Of a DNA stretch of 64,000 nucleotides, positions 36,186 through 46,764 are shown piece after piece; position 1 is the first letter of the stretch; each line of letters starts with the position of its first letter. The position numbers and the translations under genes were made by a program. Origin of the DNA: Zanthoxylum bungeanum (taxonomy: Eukaryota > Streptophyta > Magnoliopsida > Sapindales > Rutaceae); assembly GCA_019454045.1 (NCBI GenBank), contig SKCR01021442.1, forward strand, positions 1 through 64,000. Reading direction: 5' to 3'. The notes below the pieces were generated by a model, which saw only the letters and a list, made by a program, of their open reading frames with translations, did no database searches and was not told where the DNA came from.

Positions 36186-38860
36186 ATAGCCAGTCACTCA
36201 AGTGTCTCACACACCGAACTATGTACGGTTGGCTCAAACTGCTGAGAAAATGTTTTCGTCAGCGGATTTGTATGATTATCGTTTGATGCGATTTATACGA
36301 TCATCACATCGCCACGATGTATGATCCGAACGAATCAGATGATATAGAAGTATATATCTGGATCGTCGATGAGACCATTAATTCCTTAGCCTGTGCTGAC
36401 GCCTAGCTCAGCAGCTAACAGAACTATATCTAATCTTATTAGATTTATATCGACCCAAATGCTTCTATTGCTGCTTCAGCTGCAACAACAACCCGCATTT
36501 TTGTTTATTCGGTAACAATATCTTGTTGGAAGATTTCCAGCTCACTGTACCGTTATTCAAACTATATAGTACCGTTTGCGACTTTTAGTCGTCTTTATCG
36601 GTTATAGGAAACTTGCTACAGTGACCCCAGTCACTTTAAGTTCTCCTTCTCCATAGACTAAGACAACATCCTTAGTTCTCTAAGATACTAACGGATGTTC
36701 TTAACATTAATCCAGTGACTATCACTCGGATTGGCCTGTTTGTGAATCCATATGCTCAAAGCGTATGATACACCAGGTCTTGTACATTTTTCAATGTACG
36801 GTTTCTAGGAGAGTATTTCGAAAGCCAAGCTTTCGCCGATATTTATTTTATGGGAATATCATTTCCAAGAAATGACGTATTATCATTATTTTATAGGACA
36901 GCCACTGTCAGTGCGCTCCCACTAACCTCCTTATATACACAAGAATTATTTTCGTTTTGAATTAAATCGTACACCATTATGATTATATCAAAACGATAAT
37001 TCCAAGAACCTAATGCTTGCTTCAATCCAATCATGGATCGAATAACCTGCATTATCCAAATGGATTTACCGTGGCAACAGGTAAAAGGTTGAATCGTAAT
37101 CAACACAATGTTGATAACGATACCTTTCCGTTAAAAGCCTAGCTTTATACGCTGGTATGTTGCCATCCATGTATGTCTTCCTAGAAGACTTTTAAGTACC
37201 ATTAGGCACAATGCTTTGTGGTACATCAACTAGTATCCAAACTGGTTGAGATACATGGAATCCATTTCGGATTATATGGCACTTTGCCATAATTAGGGAG
37301 TTGATATCTTGTATCACTTCCTCATACGTAGTCAGTTGGTATTCCTCAATAAGATTCACATCTTTATGAGGTTAGATCAGAAACCCATACCCCAGGTTGT
37401 TTTCTGACTCTGTCCGACCTACGCGGTTCTTGTGTATTCGAAGATTAATGGTAATAGTCTCATCCTGGATGAACTATTCATGTTCCATTAAGATTCAGTG
37501 CCTTGAACAGTATTACTCCGATTTCCATCGAGTATACTATCCTCCCACTTACCACTGCATATCGGTATTCCTCTCAGGAAAACCGTATGGTGAGTAACAA
37601 TCTATTTGTTCTCTTGTGAGGTGTATAAGTACAATACTTATGGTATCCCTAGGATAACCTACATTTGGCACTTATCCTATTTGGGTTTTAGTTTGGTATC
37701 ATCCAAACATATGCCTAGCATACCCAAATTATCAAGAATGAGAAACCCGGTTTCTATCCCGTTCATATCTAATATGATATCTGTCAAACAGATTATTATG
37801 GAACCTTATTCAAAATAAGTTCTTGCACTGTTTAAAGCTTATCCGTTGAAGGAAATGGTAGCTCAGAGCGACTCGTGATTAACCTTATCATGTCTAACAA
37901 AATTCGGTTAATCCGTTCGGACACACCGTCAAACTGACGTATTCCGGGAGGAGTCCTTATTTGAAAGAATACTATACTCTTTCATATATACAAGAAACTT
38001 ATTGCTTAAGTATTTTCCATTACAGTCTTACCATGACGGTTTAATACTTTAGCCGATCTATTTGTCTATTTCGTGTCGAAACTCTAAAAGTTTCCGATTT
38101 GTGTTTCAAAAGAAACACATAACCATACGCGATGCCACATCCGTACAGGTCACGAAATATTCATATCCATATCTAGCCTAGCTAGACATGGGCCCACTTG
38201 ATTCACTATGAAGTAGGGCTAACAGATCGGTGGCATTTACACTTTTACCAAGTAAATAGTGTTTTAGGCACTTTGCCCAAATAGACTAGATTCGTAGACT
38301 TTATTTGAATAGAATCAAATCAGTCCTAGTACCCGCTCTTCAAAAGTGCGGATATACGATTCTTGTTTAGTAGTGTCCCTGACAACTATGCCACAATTAA
38401 GTTTCTTAACTGATCAAATCAGTTTGAGCTATTTATTTGTCATGTTATATATTTGAGATATTATTTATATTCAAAATATAAATCTGTTATTCACATCTAA
38501 TGTGTTTATCTCAATATCATCTTTATATAATGAAACACTTTAGTGTTCTAGAATATAAAGGTACACCGCAGCGGGGGTTATACGCGATATAGAGATAATG
38601 TTTCTAGTCAAACTAGCTACATTATAACAGTTTCTAAATTTAAGTACTAACCCGAAGGTAGTTCCTAAATTCAGATATCTACGGTTAAAACAGCGACTTT
38701 CGTCCGTTTTCAATTCGCAGATAAATCTCAATTGAAGTCAGTATCCTGTTCAAAATAGATTCTGAACATCAATATATATATATTATGTACCACACTAAGT
38801 ATCTAAAATCCAATTTTAATACTAGCTGTGAACATAATTATGACAAACATAATGGATTAA
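36186..38860 (-). pseudogene. copia E pol remnant
   Basis: A compressed pol of about 2.7 kb. RT is recognisable as IGLKQALGSWNYRFD and NNSCVYKEVSGSAL (36891-37060), but the sequence that should encode the YVDD active site just after is replaced by a stop and unrelated residues near 36885. The integrase region lies around 37900-38300 and aligns with E-prime. Indels are frequent. No gag or zinc knuckle follows upstream. Confidence 0.75.
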
Positions 38861-39510
38861 GCACTTAAGTTATCATTACATGATCTTCCAAAGATTATGC
38901 TCTACTATATTAACTTCGGGCTTAGGCATAATACGTTATTTTATCAAATAAAATAAGTTATTATTTTTTCCAGGACCATCCTGAAATTTATTCCCAATTT
39001 GAAAATTAAAATCGTTTAAATACATTTTCACCCAGGATTATGTCTTAAACACTAATCTTTCATTTTTATATCTTGATTCTAATAGTCCAACTATTTAATC
39101 AACGATTTGTGGTACTATTAATTATAATGATTATAATAGTCCAACTATATAATCAAATATAATCTAAATTAATTAACCTCAATTACATTGATTACTATAA
39201 TCCAATTATAAAATCAACTGTAAATCGAAATTAATTAATTCAAATATATTGATTAATATAATCCAATTATATATAATCAAATATAATACAGTCCAACTGT
39301 TTATAAAAACAACAATTTAAATATTAGTCCAACTAACATTTAATCTAACGACGAAATAATTTGAATGAGCGCGTATGGCGAGTAATTGAACGAGTATTGC
39401 AAATTCAATTCTTGCCTCCCACTATTTTTCGGCGAGCCTCTAACCCTCTGTCGAGTACTCGGGAAACCGTGTTTCCTAGTGGGCTAGGATCCCGTTAAAT
39501 ATCACACAAT

Positions 39511-39889
39511 CTTGACTTTGGCCAACAAATTGTATGATAATTAACTAGGTAGATCTCGAAGATCAATTGGATCTCATCCAATTCCTAGATCCAGTAGGCG
39601 GATATCCAAATCCTAAACATATATCTTATATATGCCAATACATCCAATGTATTACCTAACCTTTTTCCTCTGAATCAACTAAGCCTTGGCTTTGGCACAA
39701 CAAACCTAGTGATCCCAGTCAAGCGTGACCCATTGACCATGGAAAGCTTCGTAATCAATGTCGATGGACAAGAAGTGGTCTTGACTTTGGCCAACAAACC
39801 ACAACTTGGACAAGACACCGATATGGAACAAAACTCTCGTGATTCAAACACATCTTCGACGGACAAAGGGCTTGACTTTGGCCAACAAC
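39511..39889. repeat. dispersed 18-19 base motif, three copies
   Basis: 'cttgactttggccaacaa' occurs at 39511, 39780 and 39871, with a weaker variant near 39684. The sequences between copies are unlike each other, so this is not a simple tandem array. Confidence 0.75.
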
Positions 39890-41279
39890 CCAATGCCAAT
39901 CTCGGATCTTGAGTGAGAATCACTCAATGGAAGGAAAAACACTTGATATTGAGCGAGGGTTTTTCGCGTGCAATTGGCTACCAATTTATTATCTTTATTA
40001 AGGTCTCATCATCATACACCCTTAAACATGCATTCTAAACACATAATAAAGCGCATATGAAATAAAATAATAATGATATGCGGATGGATACTTTACATTG
40101 ATCCTAGATCAAATCTCTCATTTTCTCTCTCCAAAGCTAGCACATGTATTTACTTCTACCCGTTACACTACACTTCTAAAGAAACCTCATTTACATTGAG
40201 GGGAATAGGTGAGAAGAGAATACAAAGAGTATAGAGGTGATAAGGCTGGACACGCAGGTCCAATTAATAAATCAAATTTATTACAATTTCCAAAATTGTC
40301 CCACCCGACTAATATCCATCCGATATACATTATTCATGCATCGCAACCATGTATTCATACAAGCATGTTATCAATCAATCTAATCCAATTAATTAATCTG
40401 ATAATTAGTGATCATCCAATGTTCAAACAACGATTTGATTTTTGCTCGAGTCAAACTCGTTTTGCGAATAAGTACTCAAAGTACGAATTCTTGAATTAAA
40501 TTAAACTACATAATTAAATCCAATTTAATACGCATTTAATTCTAATTCACTATTTAATTCCAAATTAAATATTACACTTTTATTAACGAACCTTTACGAC
40601 TTAAATTCCAAATTTAATCGCAACGGGTCTCAAAGCCCGATTAACATCTAATGTTTATTTAATTAAAGTCCAATGGGCTTTTAATTAATTTCTATAAGGC
40701 GTGGACTTTTGGTCAACTCGGGTCAAACCGAACAACCAAAATCCAATCCGGGAGTTACCCCATAAGCCCAGAAAGAAATTTTTGCCCATTAGGCCCAATT
40801 AAATAATTAAGGTCCATTAAGTCATAATTGGACTTTATGGATGCGGTTTTAGGCCCAATTGGATCCAACCAAATTTGCCTAAACTCAACTTTGTACAACA
40901 AAGCCCAAAAGCCCAATCACAACCTTAAAGGCCCAATTTCAAAAATAAGCCCAATTAATTAACTTATAAAATTCTAAATTCCATAATTAATTAACCTAAG
41001 TGTAATACACAATTAACCACCCAATTAATATTTCTAAAACATCAATTAGCATACTTAATCATGCACTTAATGACAAATAGTGTCCAAACAACAATCTATT
41101 AAAATCAAACCCATTTTACATGCTTTTGTTCTCGGCAATTAGGGGTTTTTCCAATCCGATTCGGTTTCAATCCAATTGAATCCACAATCATCATTTCCCA
41201 AATCAATTCAATTCATCCAATGAATTAAAATCAAAAAACACAATGAATTTCAAATTCAATTGAATTCGGCCAAGCCACT

Positions 41280-41860
41280 TTAATTTGGGAAAAATGTTCC
41301 AAATCAAAATTCAATCAAATTGAACTTCAAAACAACATTACCCAATTGTTTCAAGTCATCCATGATCAAACAAACAAAATCACCAAGAAATTTAGGGTTC
41401 TTTAATTTCGGCCAACATAAGCATTTTGGGGAAATTTGTTCCAAACACAATTTCAACAAATTGATCCAATCAATCTTAAATTAAACATACTTTAAGCATT
41501 CTCATTCATCCAATTTCACAAAATATGCTCAAAATCAAGTTTACCCAAATTTGTCACTTTATGCCAACATAAAAAATTGGGGAAATTTGTTCCAAACATA
41601 ATTTCTTCAAATTGATCCAATCAATCATTAATTCAACAACATTTAAGCATACTTAATCAATCAATTTAATCAAATCATGCTTCAATTGATTTTACCCAAT
41701 TTGTCATGCCCAAAATTTAGGGAAAATTGAATCCAATCCAATTTCATGAAATTGATCATACACAACTTCAATTCAACCTCATTCAAGCATACTTCATCAA
41801 ACAATTCAACCAAATCATGCTTAAATCGAGTTTACCCAATTTTAACCCTAACTTTTTCAT
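41280..41860. repeat. ~145-bp tandem repeat in the copia E leader
   Basis: Four degenerate units anchored by 'ttggggaaatttgttccaa' variants at about 41287, 41430, 41581 and 41721, giving periods of 143, 151 and 140. Each unit also carries 'aaattgatccaatcaat' and 'caaatcatgctt' variants. It ends close to the primer-binding site. Confidence 0.7.
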
Positions 41861-41870
41861 GCTTGATAAT

Positions 41871-41884
41871 GGCTCAAGATACCA
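41871..41884 (-). other. copia E primer-binding site
   Basis: On the - strand TGGTATCTTGAGCC, one base after the 5' LTR. The first seven bases match the initiator-Met site used by A and B, but the rest differs, so the primer tRNA may be another species. Confidence 0.6.
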
Positions 41885-41885
41885 T

Positions 41886-43974
41886 TGTTGGTTTCTAATA
41901 TAGGTCCCAAGAATCATGAAATCAAGCACAAAATTCGCATGAATACACAAAGGAGTAAGGCGGAATACATCAACTCACATTGACGGTTTGAGATGCGAAG
42001 AACAAGCTGCGTTTTTGCCTCCCTCCAAGCTCACGGCAACAGCTCTCCAAGGCAGTGGGCTGCTCGGTTTTGACTGGTTTGGTTCCTCCATGATCGGCCA
42101 TTGAAGACCTCCATTGAAGCTCCAAGCTTCAAGCTCCAAAAATGGATTCCAAGCTCATAAATTCGTTTCCCTATCACCTATGTATAACCCAAGGTGTGTG
42201 CTAGCACCACATCTTCTTCCTTGCTTCTCATTGATTCGGTCACAACCAGAAATTTTAGAGAAGAAACGGTTCCAAACCGTGAAGAAGAAGGAGGGAAAAG
42301 AGAGGGGGAAGAGGAGAAAAATGTGAAGTGAGGAGAGAGAGAGATTATTGAAAATGAAAAAGTGAAAAATGCTTTTATATTTTCCAAAATAATAAAGCCA
42401 TATACCACTTTTTCAATTTTCAAAAAAGTTAAAAGCAAAAGCATTAATGCTTTTCAACTACTACATCAATCACTCAAATCAAGTGACAACTTGTCACATC
42501 ACTCAAAGTGACATTTGATTTGACGCTTGATGTGACTTGCGATTTGACGCTCGATTTGACTTGCGTGCCGTACTCGAATTCGAAATGCAAATGCGCTCGC
42601 AAATAATCCCGGGCTCGGGTTCGCTAATTCCAAATTAACGAATTTTCCGTTGCGTCGTAATTAAATGATTACGCCTAGCGAAATCACTATTCACGTCGCT
42701 AACGAATTAATTCTAAATTAATTCGTTCGCCCGAATTAAAATCTAATTTTAATTCCGCGTCGAAATCCAATTTCTAATAATATATCAAATATATTATTTT
42801 ATCGATTAATTCTAAATTAATCGTTCTCTCTCTTTAATGATATTTTATCCCAGATAAAATATCTCCGTGATTAATCCCAGATTAATTTTCTCTCTCTTCT
42901 AATTAATCCCAGATTAATTAAGTGTGAGTTATACGTCATCGGTGAATCTTCGGGAAGCGAACCATGAGATCTCCGGATATGTTGGTAGTAAATACGGTCG
43001 TCGGATTATCCGAACACGTAAGTACCTCGTACTACGTTTATACCGATTTACAAGACAAGGTTGGCTTCTAGCAAAGCGCCATGCCTACCCAATTCTCCAG
43101 AAATATTCTTACAGGAATATATAGATCTGTATCAAGCGTAGTATACCATAGTATTGCGTATATCGGCCCAGTATCGGATAGTCACGTGCTAGGGCTGGGG
43201 CTGGATAAGTGTCTGCCCCGTCCGAAGCACATGTCGGATGTCTGGTAACTATTCTCTATAATCGGATATACATGACCTTGTCATAATATCCCGATGGCCG
43301 GCCAGCACTTAAGAGCACTAATACCGTATCCTGCGTGACATCATCTCCACTATGACTGAAGTGATACTTCCGTCTTGACATCACACCCAATACACTACTA
43401 CTCTCTGATAAACCCAGAAGTGGTGTACGCAGAACCGGTTAAAGCCCTGTACCACCAAGACCAAAGTCTATCGATTATCGTAAGTATTAGCGATGCAAGT
43501 CTCAGGTTAAGACTATACACACCTACCTTGATTTCGGCCTCCATATAAACATAGTCATAATACCAATGGGATTCCGAGGGGTCTATCCAGAGCGAAGCTG
43601 TTTCCCGTACCATCGGTGAAACACGACCTCCTATCGCACTTGCATAAGTATCCGATACTTAATATATGAGAGAACTATGCCGTTGTGCCCTCACAACGCA
43701 CACAAGTGCAATACTAGCCTATTCCGCATTATCGATGTCCAGTCTCGATAATACTCCGGCTAGGGATATTTAATGATTAATCATTCGGGGACTGATACTG
43801 TCTCATATCATTCTCAATCCAGGAACTAATCATACGGACCTCTCTTCATTTATACATCTAAGGTGATCTAATCATAAATGATGAGAGTACAATCTCCTTT
43901 GTCACATAGTTAATTTGCTACAACAACACAATGATCTATGCAAATAGTGACGCTATGGGTCATTTTGTCCAACA
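41886..43974 (-). repeat. copia E 5' LTR
   Basis: 2089 bases, the partner of 34089-36169, differing by scattered substitutions and short indels such as a 2-base insertion in the purine tract near 42305. Confidence 0.95.
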
Positions 43975-44391
43975 TTTAGTACTTCTAAGATATAAGGATA
44001 GATGTATGAAGATCCTTCAATTTCATTATCATACTATAAGGATCTAATCCTTAGTTCTAATAAGAAATTAAGGAGTCTATTAAGGAGTCTATTATCATAC
44101 TGTTATGCTCCCACAACGCGCACAAGTGTTATACTAGTCTTTTACGCATTATCGATGTCCAATCTCGATAATACTCTGACTAGGGATATTTAATGATTAA
44201 ACATTTATGGATTGATACTGTCTCATATCATCTCAATCCGGAACTAATCATATGGACCTTCTATCATTTATACATCTAGGTAATCCAATTACAAATGATA
44301 AAAGGGAAATTTCCTTTGTCACATAGTTAATTTGTACAACAACACCATGATATGTACAAATAGTGATGTTATGGGTCATAATTGTCCAACA
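43975..44391 (-). repeat. copia E-prime 5' LTR fragment
   Basis: 44100-44391 is a diverged version of the last ~295 bases of the E LTR (ending 'attgtccaaca'). The first ~120 bases have a small 'aaggagtctatt' duplication and no assignment. Together with 32254-34088 this is what remains of E-prime: its 3' LTR and most of its 5' LTR and leader are lost. Confidence 0.72.
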
Positions 44392-44656
44392 GCACTACGG
44401 GTATGGAGACACAATAGCGACACCTCGGGTATGGGGTTTAGCACGCGGGTATGGCACTCCGGGTATGGAGATGCAACCGCGACACCTAGGTATGAGGTTT
44501 AGCATGCCAGGTATGGCATAACCAGATCAACTCAATTCAATTCAACAGGTAAGTCAAGCGGCAGCTGGCGAGCCAGGTTAGGAAAATTGCATTGCATAAC
44601 TTTGTTAGGATTGTCATTGTCACACACTGCACAAGTCCCATCAAAGTGGGGGCGAC
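44392..44656 (+). other. F internal 3' end with polypurine tract
   Basis: Non-coding. Two ~61-base tandem units share 'cgggtatggaga' and 'gcgacacct' (starting near 44398 and 44459). The sequence ends with the polypurine tract AAGTGGGGGCGAC directly before the 3' LTR. Confidence 0.7.
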
Positions 44657-46598
44657 TGTAGGCACTGCATTTTTGCATATAAGTCCCGATGATGAGTCTC
44701 ACATGGAGGCACTACCATTTAAGTTATAGAAGTCACGGGATACGGACGTCGGGAGGGAATAGATTCAAATCAATACCCTGTTGGATTTAATTCATTTGCT
44801 TAGCTTCGGGTTTGCTCGTTAGGCCTCTATTTTTTAATTTATCCTCGGCCCAAACCCCCGAAAGTCACACACCAAGCCCACACACCACCAAGTCACAGAA
44901 TAAGCCCACCAAAATGAACCAAACCCACGCCCAAAACCCCTTAACTCACGCCCATCTCCTTCCAAAATAACAAACCCGCACATTAAACACGTGTTAAAAA
45001 TAAATAAAATCACCTTCCCAAATTAAAAGATTCAAATCAAATCCCATCAATCGCTTTCCTAATCCAATTAAATCACATTCCTAAACTAAATAAAATCAAA
45101 TAAAATCAATTAAATTTACCTTCCTAAAATGAAGAGATCATTTCTTATGATACACAAATTAAATATCCCCATAATTACACAATATTCTTTCCCTATTCGC
45201 ATAAGGTAAACTCCAACCCTTTCCTATAAAAAGAAGCCTAAACCAACACATTAATGGCTAAGGATTCACGCCCAAGCTCTCATAAGTTCCCCTCATTGCC
45301 GCATAAACACCACCGAAAATACTCCTGAAACCAAGCCCCAAACTGCCGCACACAACCCCCATCCACTGCACTGAATTGCACCTTAAACCAGCCCTCATCT
45401 TCACTGCAAATCACAGGCCAACCAGCCCTATCATTCACCATAAAACAGTCCCCAGAAATAGCCCCTAAAACCACAAATCACAGCCTCTGAACTGCACTCC
45501 AAACTGCATCAAACAACCCCCAGAAACAGTCCATAAAACCGCAAATTATAGCCCTTGAACTTCACTGCATCACCACCGAAAATACCCCTAAAATCTGCCC
45601 CAAATTACCGCAAATCTGTCCAGAAAACTACACTTAATTACCGTAAAAATAGTGACCAAAAACAGCAGCGAAACAGCAGCCCAAAACAGTGAGGCAACGA
45701 AGGAAAACAACGAACCAGTAAATCGGAAAAGTTACGGAGCATTAACCCTTCTGATAACCGCGTAGCGCACTTCCAAGAGACGACTTAAGAGGTTAGACCT
45801 GAGGGCACCCTTTTTATTTATTCTCCTTTACTTTTCTATTTATCTTCTTATTTTACTCCGCATGAGTATTGTTGATTGGTGTATGCTATGACCATGGGAT
45901 GAATGAAATATGTGTTATCTCTCATGGTATATCGGATGGAAACCCAGATGTAAATTCCGTAGCCGAATCCGAATGGACGGTAGTGCAGTTTGTACTTGGG
46001 AAATAACTCCACGTACCACTTGAGAGACACATATTTTGTTTCATCCAATCTAATGTTTATGCATGATTTAGACGTTTAGTATGTTATTTATTTTTCTAAG
46101 CTTGATTTAGTCGTTTAGTATGCTATTTATTTTTATGCATGATTTAGTTGGTTATTTCCAAGCATGATTAGTTATTTATTTCGCATTAGGAATTTAATTT
46201 ATGTTTATGTTTAGGTTGTTATTTATTTTTCACTTTAATAATTCAATATGTTCATGAGATTGCGTGCTTGCCGTTATTTCGACTTACTTTTATGCATGCA
46301 AACTTAGATATAGGTTATATGCAAACTTAGATATAGGTTACATGCAAACTTAGATATAGGTTGTACTTAGATTATTGCACAAATCCATTCATTACAAGTG
46401 GCATAAGTAAGAGACCATTCCGAACCCAACGGTTTAAGGTCTTCCATTGCGAGGGGTGAGTGCAGCCTTAAATCATTTTCCCAGTTTACACTGGGTGACG
46501 ACTCCATTTTTTTGTCCGGTTTAGATCCCCGCGGGCTACTCCGTACTCCCAACCAAGCCGCGAGCCTGGAACAACGTCGCCAATTTCTGTGTCCTACA
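44657..46598 (+). repeat. F 3' LTR, complete
   Basis: 1942 bases, TGTAGGCACT to TCCTACA, followed by the CTAAG duplication. TATA box at 45225-45233. It contains the C/A-rich region, the 39-bp repeat (two units) and a 23-bp triple repeat. Confidence 0.92.
46298..46366 (+). repeat. 23-bp tandem repeat, three copies
   Basis: Copies at 46298, 46321 and 46344 begin 'gcaaacttagatataggtt' and differ only in the last few bases. The matching part of the 5' LTR is deleted, so its age relative to insertion cannot be judged. Confidence 0.9.
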
Positions 46599-46764
46599 CT
46601 AAGCCTGAAGACACATAAGTAATCAAAAGTAATATAGATAATTTATAATATATGATTTAAATCAAAGCAATTGATAAATGAATAATGTTTTTTTTATTTT
46701 AAAAAAAATAGTTTCGTTTACAAATTACATGAAGTTTTAGGGCATTTAATCATATATCCCAACA
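46599..46764 (-). repeat. copia C 3' LTR, fragment 3 of 3
   Basis: Starts with F's target duplication and ends 'catatatcccaaca', the complement of a TGTTGGGATATATG LTR start. The polypurine tract (atctcccacttgcac, 46765-46779) follows. This gives C's 3' LTR boundary and orientation. Confidence 0.82.

Larger units (their letters stand above)
38861..41870 (-). other. copia E leader region, non-coding
   Basis: 3 kb between the pol remnant and the primer-binding site, where gag and the 5' leader should be. AT-rich, with poly-A/T strings and no credible protein. It contains a repeated 'cttgactttggccaacaa' motif (39511-39889) and a four-copy ~145-bp tandem array at its right end. The 67-codon ORF at 39709 has no recognised similarity. 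Confidence 0.65.
34089..43974 (-). mobile_element. copia retrotransposon E, young but non-autonomous
   Basis: LTRs 34089-36169 and 41886-43974 (TGTTGGAC...AACCAACA on the - strand), target duplication TTTAG at 34084-34088 and 43975-43979, primer-binding site at 41871-41884, and polypurine tract GTGCCAAGTGGGAGAT at 36170-36185. The LTRs are nearly identical: about 6 differences in the first ~500 bases. Inside, pol is short and decayed and no gag is visible. It is inserted in the gag remnant of E-prime, an older copy of the same family. Confidence 0.93.
30721..46598 (+). mobile_element. gypsy-like LTR retrotransposon F, gutted and hosting nested elements
   Basis: LTRs begin TGTAGGCACT and the 3' LTR ends TCCTACA. 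The target duplication CTAAG occurs at 30716-30720 and 46599-46603. A polypurine tract AAGTGGGGGCGAC (44644-44656) precedes the 3' LTR, which fixes orientation +. Only about 265 bases of interior remain (44392-44656); gag-pol is gone. The 5' LTR is cut at 32253. The rest of the interval is occupied by copia E-prime and E. The gypsy assignment rests on the tract and LTR style only, not on protein. Confidence 0.8.

Noticed and set aside
39709..39912. 67-codon ORF in the copia E leader
   Set aside because: Overlaps the repeated 18-base motif and has no recognisable similarity; likely chance.
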